64,000 nt of DNA from CBDCTM01 sp965222005 (GTDB taxonomy: Bacteria; Bacteroidota; Bacteroidia; Chitinophagales; Saprospiraceae), in the NCBI GenBank assembly GCA_965222005.1, contig OZ244935.1, positions 1,488,001-1,552,000 of the forward strand, written 5' to 3'. How positions within the stretch are numbered: position 1 is the first letter of the stretch; the number at the start of each line of letters is the position of its first letter. Both the position numbers and the translations under genes were made by a program. A model generated the notes under the pieces. It was not told the origin of the DNA. It did not search any database and worked only from the letters and a program-made list of their open reading frames with translations. Below, one piece after another: positions 42,624 through 51,313 of this stretch.

Positions 42624-44876
42624 ATGCTTACCTATATTATTGAAGTTAGTTGCTGCTGGCTATTATTTTATGCCGTTTATATTTTGCTGTTGCAGCAGGA
42701 GACATTCTTTCGGCTCAATCGCTGGTATCTGCTGGGTACTTTGCTGTTGAGCCTGGCGATACCATTGGCCGAGCTGCCGCACTTTGCCCGGCCAGCCGAT
42801 ACCTTTTCGGGCTTCTATCTGCAGCCCATTACCATAGGGGTACAGGCTTTGGAAGTGACGCTCGAAGAGATTGCCATCACGCCCATCGGGGAGGGGAGCA
42901 GCTGGCGGTGGAGCGGCCTGTTGGCGATGCTGTATTGGGCCGGCCTAGTATTTTTTGCTTGCCGCTTTGTTGTGGGGCTTCACCAAATTTATCGCTTGAA
43001 AAAGACGGGCACTACGCAAAATAAGGGGGCATATACCCTTGTAGAAACGAATGAATTGCACTTGCCTTTTTCATTTCTCGATATGCTCTTTTGGAGCACA
43101 AAGACTTCCTTTGGGCATGGAGAGCAACAACAAATATTGCGGCACGAACTGGCACATATTCGCCAAAAGCATACGTTCGATGTGCTAATATTGGAGGTTT
43201 TGCTCATCCTGTTTTGGTGTAGCCCTTTGGTGCATTGGTACCGAAAATCATTACGCGACATTCACGAATACCTTGCCGATCAGGCGGTGTTGCACACCAT
43301 AGCAAGACAACAATACGGCCGTACGTTGCTCAGGCAATCACAGTCCGGACTTCAGATTGCGCTGGCACATAATTTTCTTCAATCACAACTTAAAAAGCGA
43401 ATTCTTATGATGACGAAAGATAAATCGACCCGCAAGGGGCTGCTCAAATACAGCCTCTTTCTGCCCGTTTTGATCGTGGCGCTGCTTGTGTTTAGCAGCC
43501 ATACCGACAGCCGCCCAGTGCTGGACATTTACAGCTTTGTTGATAGCCCGGATTTTGATGCAGAAAAAATCAGGCAGCAGTTTGAAAGCATTCTCGGAAA
43601 ATACAAGCCTGCTGAGAGTGAGCAAAAGCGCCAGCAGGTGATGACTGAATTCGAAGCAGCCTTTTCGGCCGCCCTGCGCCTCCATCCGAAGCATCAGGCG
43701 GAGGTGGCCGATATTGCCGAGGCATTGATACGGAAAGTGAAAGCACCCTATAAAATTGCACAAAAAAAAGGAAATTACCAGCTCATCCGGTGGTCAACCA
43801 ATCCTGTCAACTATGCAGAAGAGACGTTCAAAGTAGTAGAAGAAATGCCCCGCTTTGCCGGCTGCGAGGATGTTGCCGACCGGAATGAGCGAAGTAAATG
43901 TGCGCAAATGAACATGCTTCAGTTTGTTTATAAAAATCTAAAATATCCGGCAGAAGCCAGGAAGAATGATATACAAGGAACCGTTGTTGTTCGCTTTGTA
44001 ATAAACAAAAATGGAGAGGTGAAAAGCCCCGAAATTGCACGCGACATAGGAGGAGGATGTGGGGAAGCAGTACTGGAAGTGGTGTCTCAAATGCCTCACT
44101 GGATACCGGGCCGGCAAAAGAGTGAAGCAGTAAATGTGGAATTTAACCTGCCGGTAAAATTCAAGCTCGAAGGAAAAGCAAAATCCAAAGACAAAGCAAC
44201 TACTCAACCTGCGGATGAACCGTATAAAGTAGTAGAACAGATGCCGCGCTTCCCGGGTTGCGAAGATGAAAACCTGGAAGGTCCGGCCCTTAGCAAGTGC
44301 TCCAATGGCAAGCTGATCCAATTCATCATTGATAATATTAAGTACCCCAAAGCGGCTAAGGCTGCGGGGGTAGAAGGCACTGTAGTAGTCAAGTTTGTAG
44401 TGGATGAGCTGGGAAAAGTAGGCCAAGCACAAGTAGTCCGCTCAGTGGGCCATGGCTGTGATACTGAGGTGCTGCGGCTGATTGAGCTGATGAACCACAT
44501 GCCCGAAGCCTGGATGCCTGGCCGCCGGGCGGATGGCAAGGCTGTAAGGGTTTGGATGAATTTACCGTTTAAATTTGCCCTGCCCAAAGATTCAAAAGCA
44601 GAGGCTGCTCCCTTGCAAATGGAAGCCTTTTCGGCCTTTCCCAATCCGGCCAGTGATGTGCTCAACTTGTCGTTCCAGACCACCCAGGGGCCCTTGTTCA
44701 TTAGCCTGACAGATGCTGCCGGAAAAGAGGTTTATGGTAAAAAGCTAAGCCATTATGACGGAAGCAATTGGCAGGAAGCGATCAATGTAAAGCAAGCTGC
44801 CCGCGGTGCGGTATTTATCAAAATTTACAACGAAGCTGCCGACCAGTCTTTTTCCAGGTCGGTGCTGCTACAATAA
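42624..44876 (+). CDS. M56 (BlaR1-type) membrane peptidase with two TonB domains and T9SS-like tail
   Basis: The N-terminal part has several membrane segments and the zinc motif RHELAHIRQKHTFD near residue 172, typical of M56 peptidases, followed by another membrane segment near residue 277. Two TonB C-terminal domains follow (about 430-510 and 565-660), each starting with a MPRFxGCED motif. The end resembles a T9SS sorting domain (AFPNPASDVLNLSFQ). Having both TonB-like domains and a sorting-like tail on a membrane protein is unusual. It forms an operon with the BlaI-type gene. Confidence 0.88.
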   Translation: MLTYIIEVSCCWLLFYAVYILLLQQETFFRLNRWYLLGTLLLSLAIPLAELPHFARPADTFSGFYLQPITIGVQALEVTLEEIAITPIGEGSSWRWSGLLAMLYWAGLVFFACRFVVGLHQIYRLKKTGTTQNKGAYTLVETNELHLPFSFLDMLFWSTKTSFGHGEQQQILRHELAHIRQKHTFDVLILEVLLILFWCSPLVHWYRKSLRDIHEYLADQAVLHTIARQQYGRTLLRQSQSGLQIALAHNFLQSQLKKRILMMTKDKSTRKGLLKYSLFLPVLIVALLVFSSHTDSRPVLDIYSFVDSPDFDAEKIRQQFESILGKYKPAESEQKRQQVMTEFEAAFSAALRLHPKHQAEVADIAEALIRKVKAPYKIAQKKGNYQLIRWSTNPVNYAEETFKVVEEMPRFAGCEDVADRNERSKCAQMNMLQFVYKNLKYPAEARKNDIQGTVVVRFVINKNGEVKSPEIARDIGGGCGEAVLEVVSQMPHWIPGRQKSEAVNVEFNLPVKFKLEGKAKSKDKATTQPADEPYKVVEQMPRFPGCEDENLEGPALSKCSNGKLIQFIIDNIKYPKAAKAAGVEGTVVVKFVVDELGKVGQAQVVRSVGHGCDTEVLRLIELMNHMPEAWMPGRRADGKAVRVWMNLPFKFALPKDSKAEAAPLQMEAFSAFPNPASDVLNLSFQTTQGPLFISLTDAAGKEVYGKKLSHYDGSNWQEAINVKQAARGAVFIKIYNEAADQSFSRSVLLQ

Positions 44877-44883
44877 ATTGATG

Positions 44884-44938
44884 AGAGGCTGCTTCATAAG
44901 ATGCTTCATAAGAACAAAGAGGCAGCCTCTTCCTTTTT
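44884..44938 (+). terminator. Rho-independent terminator after M56-TonB gene
   Basis: AGAGGCTGC (44884-44892) pairs with GCAGCCTCT (44922-44930), followed by TCCTTTTT. The loop holds a 10-base direct repeat (GCTTCATAAG twice). It starts eight bases after the gene end. Confidence 0.85.
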
Positions 44939-45053
44939 ACTGATCGGCAATCTTATTGCCTTGGCTGTCACAAGCAGTATTGTTTCGCCAGTGGGTATTT
45001 GGAGGCTGTTGAGTGTGGATTGTCGCGGGTTTCAGTCGTTGTGCTGCCAAAAA

Positions 45054-45084
45054 TTTGTATTGTCCGGATTTTTCAATAGCTTTA
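45054..45084 (+). promoter_or_regulatory. Candidate Bacteroidetes promoter
   Basis: TTTG (45054-45057), a 19-base spacer and TAGCTTTA (45077-45084) fit the TTTG/TAnnTTTG consensus except for the last base. It lies 37 bases before the SnoaL-like gene. Confidence 0.5.
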
Positions 45085-45120
45085 ATGTGATCAGAATGCA
45101 TTCTAACCAATTCACAGATC

Positions 45121-45612
45121 ATGAAAAGAGCTATCCCTTTTGCCTATCTCATGTTACTTGCCCTGCTGTTGAGCCAATGTGCGGCCAGCCAAAAACTGAA
45201 ACAAGCGGAAATCAACAAAGAAACGGTTCGCGTCTGGTTTGAAGAAGGTTGGAACCATAATAGAAATGAAGAATTGCTGGAGCGCTGCTTCGATGAAAAC
45301 TGGCGCGACGGCAACCCCCTTCGCTCCGATCAGATCGAAGGCATTGAAGGCATGAGGCAACTCATCAAGAGCTATAAGGAAGCTGCGCCGGATGCACATT
45401 TTACCATCACACATCTTTTTGCCGACGAAAACCAGGTGGCTATCCGCTACGAAGTGCTCGCTACTCACAAAGGAACAATGTTCGGTATCCCGGCTACCGG
45501 AAAAAAATTCAACTCTACCGGCATCGTGCTGTATGAGATGAAAAACGGAAAAATTGCTACCTCCTGGCAGGAATTAGATTTGAGCAGCATCATCAATCAA
45601 TTGAAAAACTAA
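45121..45612 (+). CDS. SnoaL-like (ester cyclase type) lipoprotein
   Basis: The 163-residue product has a lipoprotein signal (LMLLALLLSQCAAS). Its NTF2-like domain shows the SnoaL pattern: VRVWFEEGWNHNRNEELLE, FDENWRDGNP, GMRQLIKSYKEAAPDAHFTI and FNSTGIVLYEMKNGKIATSWQELD. Members include polyketide cyclases and many proteins of unknown role. The substrate cannot be told from sequence. Confidence 0.88.
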   Translation: MKRAIPFAYLMLLALLLSQCAASQKLKQAEINKETVRVWFEEGWNHNRNEELLERCFDENWRDGNPLRSDQIEGIEGMRQLIKSYKEAAPDAHFTITHLFADENQVAIRYEVLATHKGTMFGIPATGKKFNSTGIVLYEMKNGKIATSWQELDLSSIINQLKN

Positions 45613-45622
45613 TCACCGCTCC

Positions 45623-47161
45623 CTAAACAAGACCAGCCATCATTTCTTTCCGAAACCGCAAGATGGCTAAAAACTCATCTACCTCCGCTTCCAACTTAAG
45701 CCAGGCCTGTTCCCTACGGGGCCATTTGTGGTTGAAATGGCTGAACAAATCGGGAGAGCAACTAAATGCGGCATTCCGCAAAATTCCCTGATAAGGCCAG
45801 GCATCCCAATAGTGCGAACGCTCATTGACTATCCAGCGCTGTATTTTTTTGATACACAAAAAGGTAAGTTGATCGGGCCATTGAAACCCCCTCAATTTCA
45901 GTAAAATACTTGCCGGCACCTCCTCCTCAATGCCAGCCGGTGCTTTTTTCAAACTATAAATGGCCAGTTCGGCGAATAGCTCATTATTCATCACCCCAAA
46001 CAAGGGCGACACATCCAGCTCCTGCCATCGCAGCTTCCCAAACTGATCAATCCAAAAGCGGATCAGACATTCCGCCCAGGGAAGGTCGGCATGCACAAAG
46101 GCGGATCGAATGACTGCCTCCAACAATAATTCGCTCCATTGGCTGCGCACCAATATCGGCAGCCCTGCAGCTGCATCACAAGCCAGCAACTCGTTCCAGC
46201 GCCCGGGCGGCAGCGCCGCTAAAATTTGCAGCAGCCTGCTGGCCTTTAGCCCTCCTTTAGCCCAGTAGTAGCCTGGCAAGGACGGATCAATACCATCGCG
46301 CAGCATAATCGAATCGGTCTCTTCGGGTAGGGTGATTTCAAGTTTGGCCCCTTTTGCTTTGCCGGGTTTTAGTCGCACCCATTGGCAGGCGCGTTGGTAC
46401 ATGCGTTGTACAAGCGCCGAATCGGGCAGCCTGAGCAGTAAAGCTGCCGCCTTTTGCCGCACTTCCTTTCGCCCGTCATCCAAAGCCATTTCGAGTAAGT
46501 ATTCAGCCGCTGCATGTGGCTCCTCTTCAATAATACGGAGGAAATCCAGCTTGTGGCGAAAGGCTTCATCCGGCCAATATTCGAGCAGATCAGCAAGGGC
46601 TGCTTCCTTTTGTCGGCCATAAAGGTGCTGGAAAGCTTGCAGCCGCTGCGCATGATTGGCGGTGCTCCAATCCACCTCTTGCAATGGGGGAAACAGGGCC
46701 TTCCATACGGGATGAAGGCTGGCCAACCAACTTGCCAGCTTACCAAAAGCAGGCATTAGCAAGGGCCGCAATTCAGCCTCTTGGCAAGCCAGCTGGAGCA
46801 AGTCCGGCAACATTTCCGGCGGAAGGGCGAGCTGCCGTTTTTGCAGAGCAGAAAGAAATTCCGGCAGAAGCCGATCGCGCCAAGCCTCTTCAGCAAGTAT
46901 TTGCTGGAGATGGGCCACACTGCTCTGGCTACAGGCCCTTGTTGGGTCGATATCCGGAATATCAATAGCATCGGTGTTGGGCGTGGGTTGATAACCGGCC
47001 CTTTGCTGCCGGCTGATGAGCGCAGCGGCAGCCAGGAGCTCTTGCTCGGCAGGCATACTTTCCGGTACACCCAGCTTGGCCAGCCTTTGACGCGCTGAAG
47101 CAGACAGGCTGGCCCGGTCGGTGCCGAGCAAAGCTACTTTGATGAGTTCTTTCCAGATCAT
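45623..47161 (-). CDS. DUF5691-type HEAT-like protein
   Basis: ATG 47161 gives 512 residues beginning MIWKELIKVALLGTDRASL, the typical opening of DUF5691 proteins. These are helical-repeat proteins often encoded with a SWIM-domain protein and a MoxR-type ATPase. Repeated helical pairs are visible (EEPHAAAEYLLEMALDDGRKEVRQKAAALLL). The usual partners are not next to it here. It follows the glycosyltransferase gene by six bases. Confidence 0.75.
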   Translation of the reverse strand: MIWKELIKVALLGTDRASLSASARQRLAKLGVPESMPAEQELLAAAALISRQQRAGYQPTPNTDAIDIPDIDPTRACSQSSVAHLQQILAEEAWRDRLLPEFLSALQKRQLALPPEMLPDLLQLACQEAELRPLLMPAFGKLASWLASLHPVWKALFPPLQEVDWSTANHAQRLQAFQHLYGRQKEAALADLLEYWPDEAFRHKLDFLRIIEEEPHAAAEYLLEMALDDGRKEVRQKAAALLLRLPDSALVQRMYQRACQWVRLKPGKAKGAKLEITLPEETDSIMLRDGIDPSLPGYYWAKGGLKASRLLQILAALPPGRWNELLACDAAAGLPILVRSQWSELLLEAVIRSAFVHADLPWAECLIRFWIDQFGKLRWQELDVSPLFGVMNNELFAELAIYSLKKAPAGIEEEVPASILLKLRGFQWPDQLTFLCIKKIQRWIVNERSHYWDAWPYQGILRNAAFSCSPDLFSHFNHKWPRREQAWLKLEAEVDEFLAILRFRKEMMAGLV

Positions 47162-47167
47162 AAGCAA

Positions 47168-48220
47168 TCAACAAAAGTAAAACAGATCGTTGAGTTGATG
47201 TCTTTGCGCAAAGCTATTGATTTCTTTTATACCATTTTTATCCGCTACGGCAATGATCCATTGAGGGTTTTGAACTGGCAAAATAGTAGTTGGAGCGAGT
47301 AGAGGCAGGTCGTAAATGAGGGTGTTTTGTTTGCGGAGATTGCCGGTGATCCAGTGGAATGAAATTTTGTGCATCTTCAATAGTCGGGCAATGAGCTTGC
47401 CTTTTTTGCCAGCCCCCCACACCACCAACGGCCGATCGGCCGTATGATCGAGCTTCAAAAACCAACTCACTTTAAGCTCCAAAAAGCGATTGTCAAGATA
47501 GTTGGGATCATTGTGGGAGATACGGGCAGGATGATCGCGCCAGTGATGAAGCACATCGCTACAGGCCAGCACTTTTAGTTTTTGCGCGTACATGCGAAAG
47601 CAAAGATCATAATCCTCCGGGTAGGTGTTGGGTTCGAAAGCGCCACACAAAAGAAGATCTTCCTTCCAAAGCATCCAGCAGGGCGAGGGGATGACACACT
47701 CGCGGTAAATTTGGGTGAAATTGGTTCGGTGAAGACTAAGCTCGTTGAGCCAGGCGGCATAGCTTCGATAGCCCTGGCCGAGGCTCCCCTGGCTGGCAAA
47801 ATAATCCACCAGGCCGGTAGCTACATGCCCCGACCCGGCTTCCATCAACAGCGCTTTGAGAGAGGCCAGCTTTTGGGGTGCCATCACATCGTCCGCATCC
47901 ATACGGGTGATGAGCTGGCCGCTGCTTTTGGCCAATCCGTGCCGAAGAGCGGGAATCAGCCCTTTGTCGGGCAGCCGTAGCAGCCTGATGTGAGGATGTT
48001 GGCTTTGGTAGTCGCTCAAAATGTTGTAGCTGGGGTCGGTGGAGCCGTTCTCAATAGCGACCAACTCCCAGCTGGTGGTGGTTTGAGCAAGGATGGATTC
48101 CAGGCATTCGACTAAAAAAGGGGCGGCATTGTGTACCGGTAAAAGTATGCTGATGAGGGGATCGGGTTTCACAAAGGCAAGATACAACGACAAAAAGGAG
48201 CAGATGTGAATTTTTGTCAA
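47168..48220 (-). CDS. Family 2 glycosyltransferase
   Basis: The GT-A domain opens with PLISILLPVHNAAPFLVECLESIL and has the metal-binding DxD motif in ITRMDADDVMAP near residue 110. YPEDYDLCFRMYAQ follows further on. A C-terminal part (PLVVWGAGKKGKLIARLLK) resembles a nucleotide-binding domain seen fused to some GT2 enzymes. ATG 48220 is used; GTG 48172, just before KPDPLISILLP, is another possible start. The likely product is a surface glycan. Confidence 0.9.
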   Translation of the reverse strand: MTKIHICSFLSLYLAFVKPDPLISILLPVHNAAPFLVECLESILAQTTTSWELVAIENGSTDPSYNILSDYQSQHPHIRLLRLPDKGLIPALRHGLAKSSGQLITRMDADDVMAPQKLASLKALLMEAGSGHVATGLVDYFASQGSLGQGYRSYAAWLNELSLHRTNFTQIYRECVIPSPCWMLWKEDLLLCGAFEPNTYPEDYDLCFRMYAQKLKVLACSDVLHHWRDHPARISHNDPNYLDNRFLELKVSWFLKLDHTADRPLVVWGAGKKGKLIARLLKMHKISFHWITGNLRKQNTLIYDLPLLAPTTILPVQNPQWIIAVADKNGIKEINSFAQRHQLNDLFYFC

Positions 48221-48338
48221 ACTTTTGTTTTTCCGGCTTTGCTTTCTTACCTTAACAGCACAATTTCTGTGAAATACTCACAAACAAAGCCTTCCCTACA
48301 CAACGATTGCGATTTTTTAACCTGAAAACTGAAATAGC

Positions 48339-51251
48339 ATGAAAAAGCTCACCCCCCCTCCCAGTCGTAAATTATGTGTTGTGATGACACTATGTATGAT
48401 CGCTACCCTTTTACCCGCACAACTTGACCGAACGGTCTGTCCTGATCCACCCGATATTCCGGTATTCGACGGGACACCTGAAACCACACTTTGCGACAGT
48501 ATTGGCAATTTTCCTGTTAGACCTAACCAGATAGGTGCTGGTACGGCTAAACCTAACTCTTCCGATGTTGGTACTTTTATCTCCGGCTATGTACATATCC
48601 TAGGCGATTTTGTGATTGACAATCAGTTTACTTTTCTCAATGCAATTGTACTTATCGAGCCTGGAGTTACAATATCAATAGCACCGTCATTCCCTCCTTT
48701 TAGTACAATCTCACTTGACATTGACAATTCCAAACTTTTTGCTTGCGATGATTTGTGGAGTGGGATTTATGTGACTACTGCATCAACATTAAGAATTTAC
48801 AATAATACGGTAATTGAAGATGCGGAATCGGCAGTCAATGCACACCTTAGTTTGACGACTGTGGAAATAGAAAATACACACTTCAACCGCAACCGTGTCG
48901 GATTGACCACATCTTGTATTACTAGCTCATGTGGTAGGCTGAGTATTTCCAATTCCTTCTTTACCTGCACCGCTCCCCTCAATGGGACCAATAATGAGAT
49001 CACTTTTGCCGGCATTCGTACGATTAATTACCCCTACATCATGTTTGCTGAAAATACCTTTGAAGGCATCCAATACGGTATCCGTGCCGAAGGATCAGGG
49101 GTAGGGCAAAGTAGTTCGGTAATTACGGCCTTTCACAAATTCTACGACATTCACCAGGATGGTATTTTTATCGAAAATGGGGATGTTTTTGTACTTTTTG
49201 GTGAATTTGTCAACTGCGCCAGCAATGGCATTTTTGCACAGCGAACCCGGCGATTCCGGGTCACGCAGAGCGATCTCATCTACAATGAGGACTTGCTAAG
49301 CAACAACTTGAGCGGGGCTTCCCAATATGCCGGTATCCGTATCCTGGGCTTTAATTCTGGCAGTCGGATTCGTATCCGCGACTTTAATGACTTTTCGGCT
49401 ATTTTGCCCAATGACAATGACCGCCATATCAATTTCATCCATCTGGAAGGTGGCAATGTGGGTGCCAATACCACAATAGATATCACCGACAACGACTTCA
49501 ACATGAATGTGGCCAACAGCCATGTACTCTACATGACGGGCGACTTTCCGGAGAGCAGCAGTACTGATTTTTGGTTCAATAATCCTGTCAACTACGACCC
49601 TACCATCGACAATAATACCAATCCGGCAGCCATATTTTACGATGGCGGAACCATACACAACTTCAATATTAGCAATAATGTAATCAACGGCCCCAGTGTA
49701 TATGACGGCAAAGGGATTTACCTTTTCGGGAGCTTCAACGGCACAGAACGCAGCATCAGCTACAATACCATCAACGGCAATCCCAATGGTTCGCTCAACT
49801 ATGGCATTGAGAATTTCATCTTTCCCAATACCACGATCAATTGCAATACCATTGATCATACCGGCTTTGGTATGGTGTTTACCTCACTGAATCGACCAAC
49901 CATCGTTCAGGAAAACACCTTCAAGGGATGCAATCTGGCCATTCGCAATGGGGTGATCGGAGAGCAAATCGATCATGGCAATGAATGGTACGATACCTTC
50001 ATAGGTGGGGGCTGTGGCTTTCCCCTCCAACTGCCGGCGATTCACGCCCAATGTGTACCACCTTTTAATGCTTTTTTTAATACTTTTATCGTCCACAAAG
50101 CCCAATCGACTGGCGGCCCGCCACCTTCCTGCTATACTTTTTTCACCGAATTTCATCCCGAACGCATTGTGCCGGATTTTAACGATGATTTTTTTAGGAA
50201 TGCAGGGATCGCGCCCTCCACCAATTGCCTTGCTATGATAGAGCCCACCAAATCCACCAACGCCACCGATACCCTCATTGCCACCGGGGCTATGGGCAGC
50301 TACTTCAGTCCGGCTATGGTGTGGCAGTTGGAGTTTGGCTTATACAGCCGCTTGCAAAACTCCCCTTCGCTTATAGCGGATCACCCCAGTTTTGCATCCT
50401 TTTTGAGCAGCAGGGCCAACACCTCTGTAGGCCAGCTTTATGCTATTTTCCAGTTGACGGATGCCGCCTTTTCAGCCGACAGCAGCCAGACAGCCCAGGC
50501 AGGCCAGTGGCTAGACGAGCAGGCCGATATCATCGAAGACCTGGAAGAGGCCGATTCGATTTATCTTGCTGCCAGTTTCCAATGGCAGAAAACGCTGGCG
50601 CTGGAAATGAAGGATTCGCTGACCGAAGAATACCTGCTTCGGGATAGTCTGCTGGCCGACCTGTCTGCCTCGCTGGCAGATACTACAGCCAACTACCTGC
50701 AGGCGGCATTGCAAATAGTGGATGCTTTTCCGGATTCGGCGAATTATGAGAAATCCATGCAAGAGGTTTTGAGCATCTCGCTTAATACCCAGCTTTATCA
50801 GGCGGGCGTGTTTGATGCTGCACAAATCACCAATTTGCAAAGCATAGCAAGCCTTTGCCCTCGCTACGAAGGCCCTGCCGTATTGCAGGCTCGTTCGGTA
50901 CTGCCACTCTGTCATCGGGCGCAATATGATGATATGGACAGCACCTGCTTTGGCGATGTAAGCCTGTTGCAACAGATGCCTCCCGCTGTGGTACGGGCAG
51001 AAGTGGAAGTGGAAAATAGTGTTTTTACCATCTCTCCCAACCCCGGACAGGGTGAATTTACATTGCAAATATCACCAGCTTATGTGGGCGGCCAGGCCCA
51101 TATTCATAACCTGCACGGCCAGCGATTGCGCAGCTACCCGCTTAGGGCGCACGCCATGTACCTTACACCTGAATTGCCGACGGGTGTTTATCTGCTAAAC
51201 ATACAACACAAAGGACAAATACCGCAAAGCATGAAGTTTATCATTCACTAA
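48339..51251 (+). CDS. Secreted right-handed beta-helix protein with T9SS sorting domain
   Basis: The 970-residue protein has a signal peptide (MCMIATLLPAQ) and a long parallel beta-helix region with repeated N-x-F/I-x-x-N-rich rungs (about residues 120-560). An Asp/Ser-rich helical region follows (about 680-860), and the end is a T9SS tail (FTISPNPGQGEFTLQIS ... SMKFIIH). The fold suggests a surface polysaccharide-binding or degrading protein; no catalytic residues could be assigned. The last codons reappear downstream at 55918 and 58185 as duplication scars. Confidence 0.83.
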   Translation: MKKLTPPPSRKLCVVMTLCMIATLLPAQLDRTVCPDPPDIPVFDGTPETTLCDSIGNFPVRPNQIGAGTAKPNSSDVGTFISGYVHILGDFVIDNQFTFLNAIVLIEPGVTISIAPSFPPFSTISLDIDNSKLFACDDLWSGIYVTTASTLRIYNNTVIEDAESAVNAHLSLTTVEIENTHFNRNRVGLTTSCITSSCGRLSISNSFFTCTAPLNGTNNEITFAGIRTINYPYIMFAENTFEGIQYGIRAEGSGVGQSSSVITAFHKFYDIHQDGIFIENGDVFVLFGEFVNCASNGIFAQRTRRFRVTQSDLIYNEDLLSNNLSGASQYAGIRILGFNSGSRIRIRDFNDFSAILPNDNDRHINFIHLEGGNVGANTTIDITDNDFNMNVANSHVLYMTGDFPESSSTDFWFNNPVNYDPTIDNNTNPAAIFYDGGTIHNFNISNNVINGPSVYDGKGIYLFGSFNGTERSISYNTINGNPNGSLNYGIENFIFPNTTINCNTIDHTGFGMVFTSLNRPTIVQENTFKGCNLAIRNGVIGEQIDHGNEWYDTFIGGGCGFPLQLPAIHAQCVPPFNAFFNTFIVHKAQSTGGPPPSCYTFFTEFHPERIVPDFNDDFFRNAGIAPSTNCLAMIEPTKSTNATDTLIATGAMGSYFSPAMVWQLEFGLYSRLQNSPSLIADHPSFASFLSSRANTSVGQLYAIFQLTDAAFSADSSQTAQAGQWLDEQADIIEDLEEADSIYLAASFQWQKTLALEMKDSLTEEYLLRDSLLADLSASLADTTANYLQAALQIVDAFPDSANYEKSMQEVLSISLNTQLYQAGVFDAAQITNLQSIASLCPRYEGPAVLQARSVLPLCHRAQYDDMDSTCFGDVSLLQQMPPAVVRAEVEVENSVFTISPNPGQGEFTLQISPAYVGGQAHIHNLHGQRLRSYPLRAHAMYLTPELPTGVYLLNIQHKGQIPQSMKFIIH

Positions 51252-51257
51252 GTCCCC

Positions 51258-51296
51258 GGAGCTGCCCACAGGGCGAAAGCATTTGCGGGCAGCTCC
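51258..51296. terminator. Hairpin after beta-helix gene
   Basis: GGAGCTGCCC (51258-51267) pairs with GGGCAGCTCC (51287-51296). A related hairpin with a longer loop lies before the third family gene, around 55944-55996. No T tract follows, so it may be a processing or attenuation hairpin instead. Confidence 0.5.
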
Positions 51297-51313
51297 ACCA
51301 AATACCAAACGAT

